DNA of 64,000 nucleotides from Eleginops maclovinus (taxonomy: Eukaryota; Chordata; Actinopteri; Perciformes; Eleginopidae), in NCBI RefSeq assembly GCF_036324505.1, contig NC_086351.1, forward strand, positions 6,504,001 to 6,568,000, given 5' to 3'. The translations under genes and the position numbers were made by a program. Below are positions 1 to 10,900 of the stretch, one piece after another. Under the pieces are notes generated by a model. The model made no database searches, was not told the DNA's origin, and was given only the letters and a program-made list of their open reading frames with translations. Within the stretch, counting starts at the first letter, position 1. Each line of letters starts with the position of its first letter.

Positions 1-1380
1 TTAAGAGCGTTTGCGTCTCTTCTCTACAGAACATGATGAATAAATATAAGGAAACCTTTGCTCACACCTTTAAGTTATGGATTAAAGACACCACAGATCA
101 TTACAAATTGTAGAAAATTCACTTTTATACAAGAGGCTCAGAAGTTTGACGCTATTTAGCAAACACTGTTTACACTTCGTTTGTTCTGAGGAACTTATTT
201 TGTATGTAGCCTATTTATTTTTTCAACTGTAACTGTAATTTTTCTCACTTCTGTCTCACAATTCTTTTTTACTTTGAAGTAATTTATTTCTAATATCTAC
301 ATGTAAGTGTTTATGTCATGGTTTGTATTCAATTAAAAAACTCTACAGGCCTGTTTATAACATCGAGTAAGAAAGTATGGTTTCACCTATACTGTATCTC
401 TGATTTATTGGATTTCATTCAACTTCAAATATCAATAAAAAGAACTAGAGAACAACAAAACATCATATTGTTTAGAAAACTTCTCCCTGTTGTTCATGCA
501 TGAGTCGGGCTGTGGGTACGGAGGCTAGCGAAGATAATTTGACGCCACAGTCACAGTGCTGTTATCAGCATTCATCAAAAAAAGCTGTCCCACCATTAGA
601 TTGTACGATCAAAATACAGATGGCTCATTTCCTCTCTGCACATCTGCCTAAAAATAGACTTAAACTTTATGGTCAAATTGTTATGAATAAAGAGAGGAGC
701 TTGATGTTGTGTTGCGTGACCGTGGCATTAACACACAATTCTTTCAATAAAGATTTTTAGATTACAAAGGTAATGGTTGGGAACAGATTTAAAAATGAAC
801 AACTCGTTTTAACACATGCAAATATTATTCATGTGAGCTTCCAAAGTGTTTATGAACACAGATTAATTCTTATCCAAATGTTATCGTCATTGTGAAGCTT
901 AGCCTGCAGCTGCTCCATTGTCAATGAACAGAGACTGAGCCTGTTTGTTTAGACTGCTTTTCCTTTGTTAATTTTCTTTTCTACATTTATTTGTTCATCC
1001 ACGATAAATTAGAAGTATCATTTCAGAAAATTCACGTTGTCATTCAAATATTTTGATCCTTTGTTTTTCATCGTTTTACAACATGACATTTTATTTAAGG
1101 ACCCACAATGTCCCAAGGCGTTGCAACAGCTGAAAGTAAAAGTTCAGTGTTGATTCATGTAACTGAGGATTTAGAGGAAGACAATGTGAGATAATTTCAT
1201 GTTTGTTGACATTTCTCACTTCATACTCGGCTCACGTTTTGGAATTAAGCTGTGCCTCTGGTTGCCAAGATGAACAAAATGCAATCTGTGCTGATTAATG
1301 CCAGCCAGCACGACAACTTGAAATTGACTGTTATCGGGGATGGAGGACTTCTGGAGGTGAAGGCTGCTGCTGAAACTCAC
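1..1380. other. Partial intron of man1c1-like gene, nothing recognised
   Basis: This is the intron that follows the exon at 1381-1475 in gene order. It begins with the donor gtgagt at 1380. The sequence is AT-rich and ORFs are short and unconvincing. No exon encoding the next expected mannosidase segment and no recognisable repeat was found. Confidence 0.6.
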
Positions 1381-1475
1381 CTCCCCAGGTTGATGACTCC
1401 TCGGGGGATTCCTGTCGGCGTGTTGAAGGCCGGCAGCAGCTTCTCTCCAAGCTCGACCACTTTTTTCTTGTACAA
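1381..1475 (-). CDS. man1c1: Internal coding exon of a class I alpha-1,2-mannosidase
   Basis: This 95-bp exon on the minus strand is preceded by the tract ttttttcttcccag (ending at 1476) and followed by gtgagt (1380 downward). It starts in phase 0 and ends with AG, two bases of a split Ser or Arg codon. It encodes 31 residues: LYKKKVVELGEKLLPAF, then NTPTGIPRGVINLG. LGEKLLPAFNTPTGIP is a GH47 Golgi mannosidase signature that directly follows the LTGEE segment of the preceding exon, so no exon is missing between them. The basic residue plus GV after GIP resembles MAN1C1 (GIPKGV) rather than the tryptophan found in MAN1A1/MAN1A2 (GIPWA). The next exon should begin with the serine-glycine and GNWGW-like segment; I do not see it in 1-1380, so it lies outside the window. 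Confidence 0.92.
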
Positions 1476-1529
1476 CTGGGAAGAAAAAACACACAAGAGG
1501 CATTCTGGTAAATAGACAGCATATGTAGA

Positions 1530-1990
1530 AACCAGGGCTGTCAACATTAATGCGTGAAGGCTGGCGATTAATCTAAAACCTTAATGCGTTAAAAGAAATC
1601 AACACAAATGAATCACAACGTTTGACCCCAACTTCATTACGTAATTACAGCATGGATGTTTACCATGAATTACTGTGAAAGGCAAAGAAAGAGGAGAAAT
1701 TGGTGCATGCTACATGTATAACACAGACCGGGATGTTCCTAAGCAACGGCCCACCTAGTCAAATGTGACAAATAGCGATTGCACTTGTTCGCTTAAGGTG
1801 CGATGAAAAACAGAGGAAAGGCATTTTGCCAAACCATGCGCCACTTTCTTGATGTTGCACAGGAGTTGGAGATAGGGAACAAGCACACTTCTGTATGAAC
1901 AGAAAGTGCTCGCAGTATTAAAGCGCCGCACGTGACAGCGGCTTTGTTGATGCTTTAGCCAAGTGGCCGAAAATGGTCTGACTTTATACT
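1530..1990. repeat. Degenerate interspersed repeat, hAT-like type
   Basis: The block opens with cagggctgtcaacattaatg followed by alternating GATTAAT and TTAATGCG motifs. These resemble the ends of a widespread vertebrate non-autonomous DNA repeat that starts CAGGGCTGTCAA and is rich in TTAA/GCGTTA. The body up to about 1990 is less A+T rich than its flanks, but a clear matching second end is not visible. Identification is from memory and the right boundary is a guess. Confidence 0.4.
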
Positions 1991-3871
1991 AATTATTCAG
2001 AAATCATGTTATAATAAAGGAACAACGTTTTGCTTTCTTTCACCAGTTAGTCATGCATATCTTTATTAAAACACCTAATATTTTTGCAGAGTAAAAAACT
2101 GCCCATCTTCTCATCCAAGCTTAAAATAAATCACTGTCACAGGCCTGCACACATTTCCCCTCCAAAGGTAATTATCTGAAACATGAGGCCGGCTATATGA
2201 GAGCTCCAGCAGGATTAAAAGCAATCTCATCGATGTAATCTACAACAGACCTATTTCAAACCGCACTTCCTCCCCATCTCCACCGGGCCCTCTGAGGCCG
2301 AGGCTCTGGCAAAGTTAATGCATCATCTTATGAGCCGCATCATCGGTCACAAACTCTCCATTAGCCAGAAGGAACAATGTTTGAAAAATTGACAAAAGAG
2401 GAGTGAGATATTGAAACCCCTGACAAAGAGAGAGACGTCTGAGGAGACAAAGGTAGCCGAGCAGAGGCGGGAGGAAAAGAGGAGATTCATTCAAAAGACT
2501 TGAAAGCCTCAGAGACACGAGAGAGAGCAGAAGGAGTGATTGAGAAGAGACGGACGTGGAATATAGAGGGGTAACACAGTCTAGACGAAGACAAAACGCA
2601 CACAGAAAGAGAGTTTGGAGTGTGAAGAGCAGTGACTCAGCAGAAATATTGAGCAAGTTTAAGAGAAAATGGAAAAACAAATTGCAATCAGATAGTAGAC
2701 ACCACTGGCCTTCACCAGGAATGTAATCTTTGAGCTTGTAGTCGTTTATAAGAGGCTTTGACCAAGCAAAGTGAACAAATATTACTGTAGATGTACTGGT
2801 ACTTTGCTGTAATGCAGAAAATATACATTTATATACACTTGTTTTCATTGTTTCGTACCTAAAAACACATCTAGACTATGCACACACATCATACAACTTG
2901 CATACATAATGTACATAAGCTATTCAGGACCCTCTTGTGCCTAACATCCATATTTCACAGTCAGTATCTGCAGTGTCCTCCTACTACCCATGAGACTTTG
3001 CATGAAACTCTCATGAATGTTATTGAAGCAACCCCTTTGTGAGCTTTATAAAAAACATCACTGGCTCTCACTGTCAGGAACGAGGGTTGCAAAATAGTTG
3101 GTAAATGAATAAATGAATACACAGATAAATGAGTAAACAAACTAGAGTAGACACTGAATTGACAACTGCAGTTTCCAAATTGCAAGAGTCTGCCTTTTTC
3201 CTGTTTTTGCATTTTTCAGAAGGGGGCTGTTTCACGCCAGCTTGTAAATAAGATGCTGTCAGAAGATGTTTTCTGCAACACACCCCGGATGCTTGACCCA
3301 CAAATGCAGCAGCGTGTCGGACAAGATCTTTCATTACACTCAAACTGTTCACTTAGTACAGTGAATATGTGAGTCTGAATATCACTCCATTTACCAAATA
3401 GTGCTTGATATACACTGGCCGCGATTAGGAAATGTTCTGTAGAAAGTTAGGCAAAAAAGCTGATGATCAAATTCTCACATTACACTGTTGTTGCCTAAAC
3501 TGGACATACGCAGTGTATTTAAGTAGCTATGCATCTTTGTTGATAATGTTGTTTTATTTTCTTTAATGTACTTTGTTCTATTTTATCGCTATGAGCTGGA
3601 GCTTGAAGAGAAATCCCTCAACTTATATAATGTTTTATACCTTCAGGGCCAAAATCGATATTCCTCAAGGCTTCAAAAAAACCTGTTTATATTTTTCAAA
3701 GCAAGTTGGTGGAAATGTTTATATGTTTTCTAGGTAGTTTTAGGTATTTGGTGAATAAGGCGCTGTCATTTTTATATTGCACCAAAGTTGTGGACATGAG
3801 TGGTGCAACAAAGTCAGGGGTAATTGAAGTAGAATAACACACAGAGCAGCATAAACACAGCTTGATGTGTG

Positions 3872-3874
<3 letters not shown>
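1991..3874. other. Intronic sequence; purine-rich tract on the plus strand
   Basis: No exon or recognised transposon. From about 2380 to 2670 the plus strand is strongly purine-rich (gagag, gagga and aagagg runs), so the gene strand is pyrimidine-rich. The 177-codon minus-strand ORF there is a by-product of this bias. Confidence 0.5.

Positions 3875-3964
<90 letters not shown>
3875..3964. repeat. (GT)n microsatellite, 45 uninterrupted units
   Basis: Pure alternating GT for 90 bp, preceded by gtgtgagagt and followed by tccag. It is the longest perfect dinucleotide run in the window. Such runs can form Z-DNA and are usually length-polymorphic. Confidence 0.97.
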
Positions 3965-3965
<1 letters not shown>

Positions 3966-4676
3966 CCAGTGCCTCTCGATTCCCCTTGCTTTCTATTTTA
4001 TCAAAGAGAACACTAATGAACCTCTGCCTGGTCTCATTTCTCCTCCTCGGTCCTTTCTACCGCCGCTGATGCTCGAGCAGACTAGAGGCCCACAGGCGCA
4101 CACACATTCAAAAGGAGACACACACTCTGTTCAAAAACAAGCACACGCAAAGTTCCTCTTAATTGAGTGCTGTGCCTGCATCATTTAGAATTTAACTACA
4201 GAATTATACTTAAGTTTGTTTGCACTTTGTGAACAGGACAGTAAACTCACACATGATGTTGTTTTTTTGTAATGTCATTGAGATGCCCAATTGCGTGATG
4301 AAAACAATGTGAATGATTGCAAAATTGCACTTGGTGACACTTAGAAAAGACTTAGTAGTAAACTTGTGACATGTAACTAATGTAATTAGTGTTTTATTGG
4401 TGCATTTTGTGCTAATTCCAATCAGTGAGTTTACTAACAACACTGTTGGAAATAATGTCCTTTCAATTAAGTTACAGAGGCCCTATTATGCTTTTTGGGG
4501 TTTTCCCTTTTCCGGTTGTGTTTAATATGTTTGTGTGCATGTAAATGGTCTGCAAAGGCTAAAATCAAGTTCACTTCAGAGGGAGTTTCTCTCCCACATA
4601 CTCCCTTTTTTGACTTTATATCTATTGGCTAGCACTACAACACATTGTACATGATAGGCTAAGGGGAGGGACATCA

Positions 4677-4713
4677 CTAACGGCCCGTCCACACGGTTCC
4701 GTTGCGTTGACGC
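4677..4713 (+). repeat. Left inverted terminal repeat of the nested element
   Basis: Pairs with 4960-4996. The core cacggttccgttgcgttgac is identical in both arms. Confidence 0.85.
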
Positions 4714-4959
4714 ACCTTCCCATTCACTTTGAATGGGGTGACGTCAAGAGTTGCTGAACTGCATTGAGAAAAGTTCAACTTTTCAAGCGTTGACGGAAGT
4801 GCCAGCGAATCAAATCCCGCGTATGCAAATACTGTATGCCAGCACAAGCCCTAGCCAATCAAACCAGGTGTATGTGTGTCCAGGGCGGGAGATTAATGTG
4901 ATTGGTTGTTGGTCGTGTTAAGAAGAAGAAGAAGAAGCGCCAGACACGCCCACCCGCAA

Positions 4960-4996
4960 GCGTCAACGCAACGGAACCGTGTGTACGCTGCGTTAG
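4960..4996 (-). repeat. Right inverted terminal repeat of the nested element
   Basis: Reverse complement of 4677-4713 with four mismatches confined to the outer 13 bases. Confidence 0.85.
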
Positions 4997-5150
4997 CGTT
5001 TGACCAATCACAACAAAACCAGCCATTTAACAAATCAAAGCAGACTGGGCTCTGGTTTCAGACAGAGGGTGAAAAGAGGTGCTGCAGCACAGGCAGTATG
5101 AGCAAAATAAAGACCTAGAGGCACAAAGTACATATATGGACCTGATCATA

Positions 5151-7479
5151 AGTTATATTGCTGTTGCGATATCAAACAGATGTAACGCACATGTACTCAT
5201 ATGGAGCAGCACTAACAACCTTCATTCATGCTTTCTTTGTCTACACGATCCCATCAAGAAGCAGGGGCAGCAGATTATATCGCACTCACCTATTCTTGTT
5301 TGCTTGTTCATAAATTACGTGATTGATTAGTGTAAAACCCTCTTGGCTGGCATCTGCTCTGTGAATTACTGTAGGCTGTGCACAAGCTGAATTAATGGCC
5401 GTGTTCATAAATCTGTCTCCACTGACACAGCGCTGCTCTCTGTGCTTCACTGAGACCCTCCTCCTGCACGTGAGCTTTATCACTGAAGTGCTGCTGTAAT
5501 TTCCCTTGGTGTGTTTGCACCGCCTTCACATCCATCAAATGATACAAAGCTGTCAAGAAAATCCAAGATAGTATTTTCTTTTCTTTCCTAAACTCCCATG
5601 TTCTGATAAGATGAGGGAATGGCGTAGCACAGAAAAACATTGATCTGCAGTGGCAGGCGACAGGTCGCTTTCTTCTCCGGTTGGGATTTCTTGTACAATG
5701 GCGAAGAGGAGGATGGACACAAAGTCGTTTCTATCGGCTCCGAAGCGCTGAAGACACACATCAGGCGTGCAAACATCGTCAGAGCCCAGTGGAGAGACCC
5801 TGAGAAACATTTCTAGGCCTGCCACTTCTGTTTACCAGTAAAACATCTCAGTTCTCGCCTCACGGAACAGAGGACACCAGAAAATAGGCCCTATGCACTC
5901 TTCCATAGCAGCTGCTGCAGCATGTGCTCACATTTTTAAACTTTCCCTTTTTGCAAATGTTTGTACTAAATATTGTTTACTCATTGCACTGAAAAACATG
6001 CATTATTTATGAATCTAAATAATACTCTTGAAAATCTTGAATATATATATTTTCTCTTGTAAAAAACTCTTAATGTTTACACTGAGAAAGTGAATTGTGG
6101 TTTTAAGCTTCACTTTTGATTTGACAGAGTATTATTGCAATGCTATAAATAATTGTAACCCATAACATCACAATGGGGCCTAAAGCTTTCATGAAAGAGC
6201 AGAACCTTTGCACACCTATGGATCAAAAAACGAAGGACAAGAGACATCCCGCCTCCTCTTCACAGTCAGAGTTGATTGTCATGAAATACAGTTTCTATTG
6301 GAGTTGAATGCAATCCTTTGCACCTTTGCTTGGATTAAACAAACCTCACAAACACCATGAAAACCGTATAAGCAACAGTTGGTCTCTGCGAAAGTGTAAA
6401 TATAAAGGACACTCAAAATCCACAAAAACATGTTCTTCTGTTCATAATATTCTGGACTTGACAACAAACCTACTACATCTCATCAGATTTGATGTTCTTC
6501 ACATTAAGGATACATTCTCACGTCTGTTCTTCAGCAGGCGACAGACACAGTGAATATAAAGCGTGGCAATAAAATGACAAAATATGTCTGGTTTCTGATG
6601 TGTTTGAGAGACTCATCAGCTGCACTAATCCTTCACTTACAGTCACTGATTCCGATTAAAAATGTATGATTTTAAAGTGAGAACAAAGCCCTGTCTCTTT
6701 TACGACTGCCACCACCTCCTCTTCCTTCATGTTATTTTTCTGTAGGAGACGGATGAGGCAGAAAATCTGCGAGTGAAGATGAGGAATTGATGGCAAGCAA
6801 GTAGTTCTTAGAGAACACATCTGCATTTTAAAGGCAAATCTCAGCTTCAGCAGCTTGTGTTTTTCTTCCTTTCCTGTGACTGTAGCACACGCAGAGTTTT
6901 TGCATAATTCTCCTTTTCTGCGAAGTCCAACACAGCAACTAGTTGTTTCTGTGAGGAAAGTTTATTTCAAGTCACTTCAGGTTCCTGTGCTGCAAAAATA
7001 ACAACCAAATCTAAAATCTCAGCGGGCGACATTTTGAGGATCTTCTGATGTTGCCATTACTGAGGAAAAAGGATTTTTACTTTAGACTACAGATAAACAA
7101 TTTCTATTTGGCAGCTTATGAACATAAATCTGCAGTTACCTTTTCAGTCACTATCGCACGCCAGCATGCAACTCCACAGTCATTTTCTCATCATCCTTTT
7201 TCGCTTTATCCTGAACAACACAGCATGATCGAAAAACAAATCTATAAAGCGGCTAAAAGGCAGCCTAGTCAATCAGCAGACGACAAAGAAGAAAAACAAC
7301 TCATGCCCTACTGTCGTGTCATTTAAAGACATGTTTTGACGACAGCAATGACCTGTGGACGATCCACGGGAAACACAGATAAGACTGATTGTGTCGTGTG
7401 TTGCCGTCATTGATATTTTGACCATCCTTTTGTGACAAATGTCAATCAAAGCTACCTTGAGCCCATCGTGACGTCTTTA
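5151..7479. other. Intronic sequence, nothing recognised
   Basis: No exon with plausible splice sites and protein similarity was found on either strand, and no recognised repeat. ORFs are all under 95 codons and look random. Confidence 0.45.
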
Positions 7480-7580
7480 AATGTCTTGTTTTGCCCAACT
7501 AACCGTCTCAAATATCCAGAAGATATCAGATTTTTATCACCTGAAACCAAGAAAAGCAAACAGCCAGATAGGTGAGCAGC
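7480..7580 (+). repeat. Possible degenerate percomorph interspersed repeat
   Basis: The stretch aaatgtcttgttttgcccaa followed by a run containing atatccagaagatatcag and then accaagaaaagcaaac resembles a motif I remember as recurrent in fish genomes (TGTTTTGTCCAAC, then AAAGATATTCA, then AAGAAAAGCA). This is recollection only, with no boundaries visible. Confidence 0.35.
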
Positions 7581-7804
7581 CGGAAAAAGACTACAACAAC
7601 AAACAAAACTATCCAATTATACACAATAACACACAAAAACTAACCTATTGAAGCAGCAGTAGGAAAAACATTTGTGTGCAGCAACGGAAAATTACTGTTT
7701 TTGTTAAAGAAATGTCAGCAAGCAAATGAGCATGAAACTATTCTGAATATAGCGTAAATTCATCTTTTGATGGGTGACTAATATACAGTTTGGACTGGCA
7801 TGCT

Positions 7805-7960
7805 GGTAGTTCACCATGTGGAGCGTGTACCGCTTAGGCTGAGTCATCCAGCAGAAACCCAGGTTTTAATCGGGCTCAGGGCCCTTTGCTGCATGTCATC
7901 CCCTTCTTTTCCGATGTCAAACACATCAAAATAGTACATATTAAATAAGAAAATGACAAT
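7805..7960 (+). mobile_element. tRNA-derived SINE, degenerate
   Basis: The sequence tagttcaccatgtggagcgt corresponds to an RNA polymerase III A-box region (TAGCTCACCTGGTAGAGCG type). About 45 bases later cccaggttttaatcg corresponds to a mutated B box (GGGTTCGATTCC type). The diagnostic 3' body gggccctttgctgcatgtca followed by tccccttctttt then matches the common percomorph SINE that I know. The tail is A+T rich. Boundaries are approximate, and the box mutations suggest an old, inactive copy. Confidence 0.75.
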
Positions 7961-10900
7961 GGTTTGCAGTATATCATTTTACTCCTGACTGCTATTACAA
8001 AGTGGGAGCATGCCAACTGCCGCTACTGTTGGTAATTCACACCCTTTGGACAAGTACATCAGACAACCCTACTTCAAAACAAAAGTACTAACCGTTTACA
8101 TTTTGGAAACGCTTCAGACATTTGTTTTCAAACAGACACATTTTTCTTCACCGCCTCTTTTGGCCTTGAAATAAACCCCAGAGCCCTAACAGAATACGAT
8201 CAAGGTGTATAGATAACTCCACTCTTGAGAATCAAGTAAAGTCTTCCTCAACTTTGTCAAGTGGAATCTGAAGTCTTCAATTTATGGTGCTGAAGGCTCA
8301 ATTTATCTACTCCTCTAGTCATGTCGATATGATGAACAACTGGTGCTCACGTAAAGGGAAAAGATTCAACATCGTCTCATTAGAATCAACTTTTATCAGA
8401 GACTCCATCCATCATAAAAGTGCCATGATTAAGAAATCCAGACACAGTGGGAAGACTCCTCAATTGACCTTAAAACTGTGCCCATACTACCAGACACACA
8501 CATGTGAAAACACACTTGTTCCTGAAAGAAATCTGAGGTTTAATTCTGCTGAAGCCATAATAAGATTTTCATTTTCTCGGTGCAGCAAAAAGTAAATTCT
8601 TTATAAGCGGCAGCTGCACCTTGTTTAGTTTCTCTCCCAGCGGCATTGATCATTATTACAATGTTTTCCTTTTCTCTGTTTCTTCATGGGCCTGTAGGGG
8701 AATGAGGGGAATATTCAAAAAGAAACATGCACTTCAGGTATCTCAAACACCGGGCGTAGCCGTTTGATAGGAATATTTCAAGTCTAGGCTTCAATCACAT
8801 TCGCCAACATTTCCCAGACTCCAAAGAGACTGACAGGAGGAAAACTTTTGTTGCACATTGATTTCGTTCTTCATTTCACAAGCTGCTGGTGCGAGCTGAC
8901 TGTGAAGCAGAAGAGCCCACAACAGTTCAACAAGTCTCTGATGAACATTGGTTTCCGTTCAGCTTCAGATGGTGGCTGTGTTGAGCAGCATCAGTGGTGT
9001 GAAAAAATAAATATGGAAAGTTAACAAGGACAGGATAGCTGAAAAGAAAGGCTGTCTCTATAGTACTTTAGGCTCTCTTAAAACCATTAGTTTACCAAAC
9101 GAAAGCTAAGGATTACCATACCATTGCCTGTGATGTATCAGCTAGTCTATATTCTTTATTATTCCACAAATATGTCACTGTGTGGCTGCAACATGTTTAA
9201 ACATCTCTATTGGTAAAGCTGGCAGAGTGACATAGATGTGTTGAAGACTCTCTGCTCACTTGCAGCACGCACTCCCACATCAGCCTGATGTCGGAAACCA
9301 AAAAGTACTCTGCATAATTTATGCAGCATAGCATCGCCTGAGAGTGAGTAGGCGAACATGCTAAAGCAGAGCCAATAAATTACACATGAGGACTCCTCAG
9401 AAAACAAATGCAGCGGTTAAAACGGGAGTACCAACCACAGACCAAATTGAAAAACAAACAAGTGGCGCCTGCTCAATCAAACCCCCGCTGGAAAGGAGCA
9501 GCTCTAAATTAGACCACATTACAGCTATATTGTTAAGCAATGTTCATCAGATTGAATGTTCTTCGCTCAAGCACATGACCGCCCACCTACTTCCCTTTGA
9601 CCCAATAAACTATATGAATCATTTCACAGTTTGCTGACTGCTGCTACTGTATAATACAACAGTCTGTTATTCCTCCCCATCCAATGATGCAATTATCGTG
9701 CATATATACTCTCTGTCTTCAGCTCTCTGGGTAACCAAGAGCCTAATTACTGAGTATGAAAGCACATCATTATATCTGCCAAGTGTGTTTGTGTGAATGC
9801 CAGGAAAAGGCATTTCCTGCTGCAAAGGATTATCGATGATTGTGACGATGTCGTAGATTGGCTTTCGTGAACAAGGCTGGCCATAACTGGGATTTTTAAC
9901 TTGGATGAAATCTTTACCTTTAACACGGTAGCCCCCGAGTGGCAACCTCTTTTTCAGCTTTTACTACTGGAACTCATGCGGCGCTGTCTTACATCTAAAG
10001 CTGATTGTTGTGTGCAATGTGATGGCAATACCATGCAAGCATGAAATGAAAGGGACAGAGTGCAGCAGGAAGAGATAATCCCACCATCTTCCACTGTTAA
10101 GAAAAATACATGTTGTATCTTGTTCGATTTGTGAAAACATTTTTGAGCTGCCTGTCATAGCAAACCACTGCGAGCCATTGTCTTCGCACCTTGAAAGATA
10201 ATAGTGTTGACACACTGGTCCTCATCAGCGACCCAGTGTGCCACACAGAGAAAACAAAAGACATTTCCTGTCACATAACAACACTCTTATACCTGTTTGC
10301 ATTAATGGATGTCATTCCAAGATCAGTCATCACATAGCTACAGACCAGACAGACCTGGTCACCCATCAATAATTCATCCTACAATTTGCCTGCTGCCGTA
10401 ACCTCTGCCATCATTACTGGGGAAGAAGTACAAGAGGAAGATTTGATGCGGGGAGGATGTCAGGTCCAGTTCTCATTAGTCTGTGACAGAGTCTCCCAGG
10501 CCCGGTGTGGGAGGACAACGGACACCTCGTGGCCCACTCAGACACACAGCAGAGCTAACAGGTACAATCCTGTGTGGGTACCGGCAGACAATACTTCCCG
10601 AGAAACTTCAGGAAATCTGAGAGATCTTATTAAAGCCAAAGAGAGAGAAACTGTCTGAGGCACTCTGTCAGTTACATGCAAATGGCTGAGATACGGCAAG
10701 AGTGTGTGGGTGACGGATTAAAGTTTTCACCTTTTCTATCCTGTCAGCAACTTGCAATCAGAAACAAAATCTTAAACTTTTAAGCCCTGGTAGACTCACC
10801 TGCAGGCTGCATGGTTCATTATACTCCTCGTTACAGAGGCACTGTGTTACAATAGTGAAAGATTAAACAGAAGTTTGTACTTGGGGAAGTGCGAGATGGC

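Larger units (their letters stand above)
4677..4996. mobile_element. MITE-like element with about 37-bp inverted ends, nested in the hAT-like element
   Basis: The left arm starts ctaacggcccgtccacacgg and continues ttccgttgcgttgacgc to 4713. The right arm, read in reverse complement from 4996, starts ctaacgcagcgtacacacgg and continues with the same 17 bases. The inner 24 bases match perfectly and the outer part has four mismatches. The element is 320 bp with no coding capacity and contains a short GAA run at 4921-4937. No clear target-site duplication was seen, so the superfamily is open. Sequence on both sides belongs to the hAT-like repeat, so this insertion is the younger of the two. Confidence 0.8.
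4475..5150 (+). mobile_element. Non-autonomous hAT-like DNA element, interrupted by a nested element
   Basis: The left end reads cagaggccctattatgcttt with tttggggttttccc next, the start of a very common fish repeat. The right half (4997-5125) has gaccaatca, gcagactgggctctg, gagggtgaaaagagg and gctgcagcacaggcagtatg, then an aaaataaag segment. The same blocks recur at 23791 and 38351. The right terminus is eroded; it should resemble the left end inverted, and only a weak trace (atatggacctgatcataa) is visible near 5135-5150. The middle is split by the element at 4677-4996. No transposase is encoded. Assignment to hAT is inferred from the CAG start and recollection of the family. Confidence 0.75.

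Noticed and set aside
1252..1515. Plus-strand ORF of 87 codons
   Set aside because: It is the antisense shadow of the mannosidase exon at 1381-1475.
2315..2848. 177-codon minus-strand ORF rich in Leu and Ser
   Set aside because: Produced by the purine-rich plus strand (CT-rich minus strand); no domain, no splice context.
3862..4188. 108-codon ORF beginning with Val-Cys repeats
   Set aside because: Translation of the GT microsatellite.
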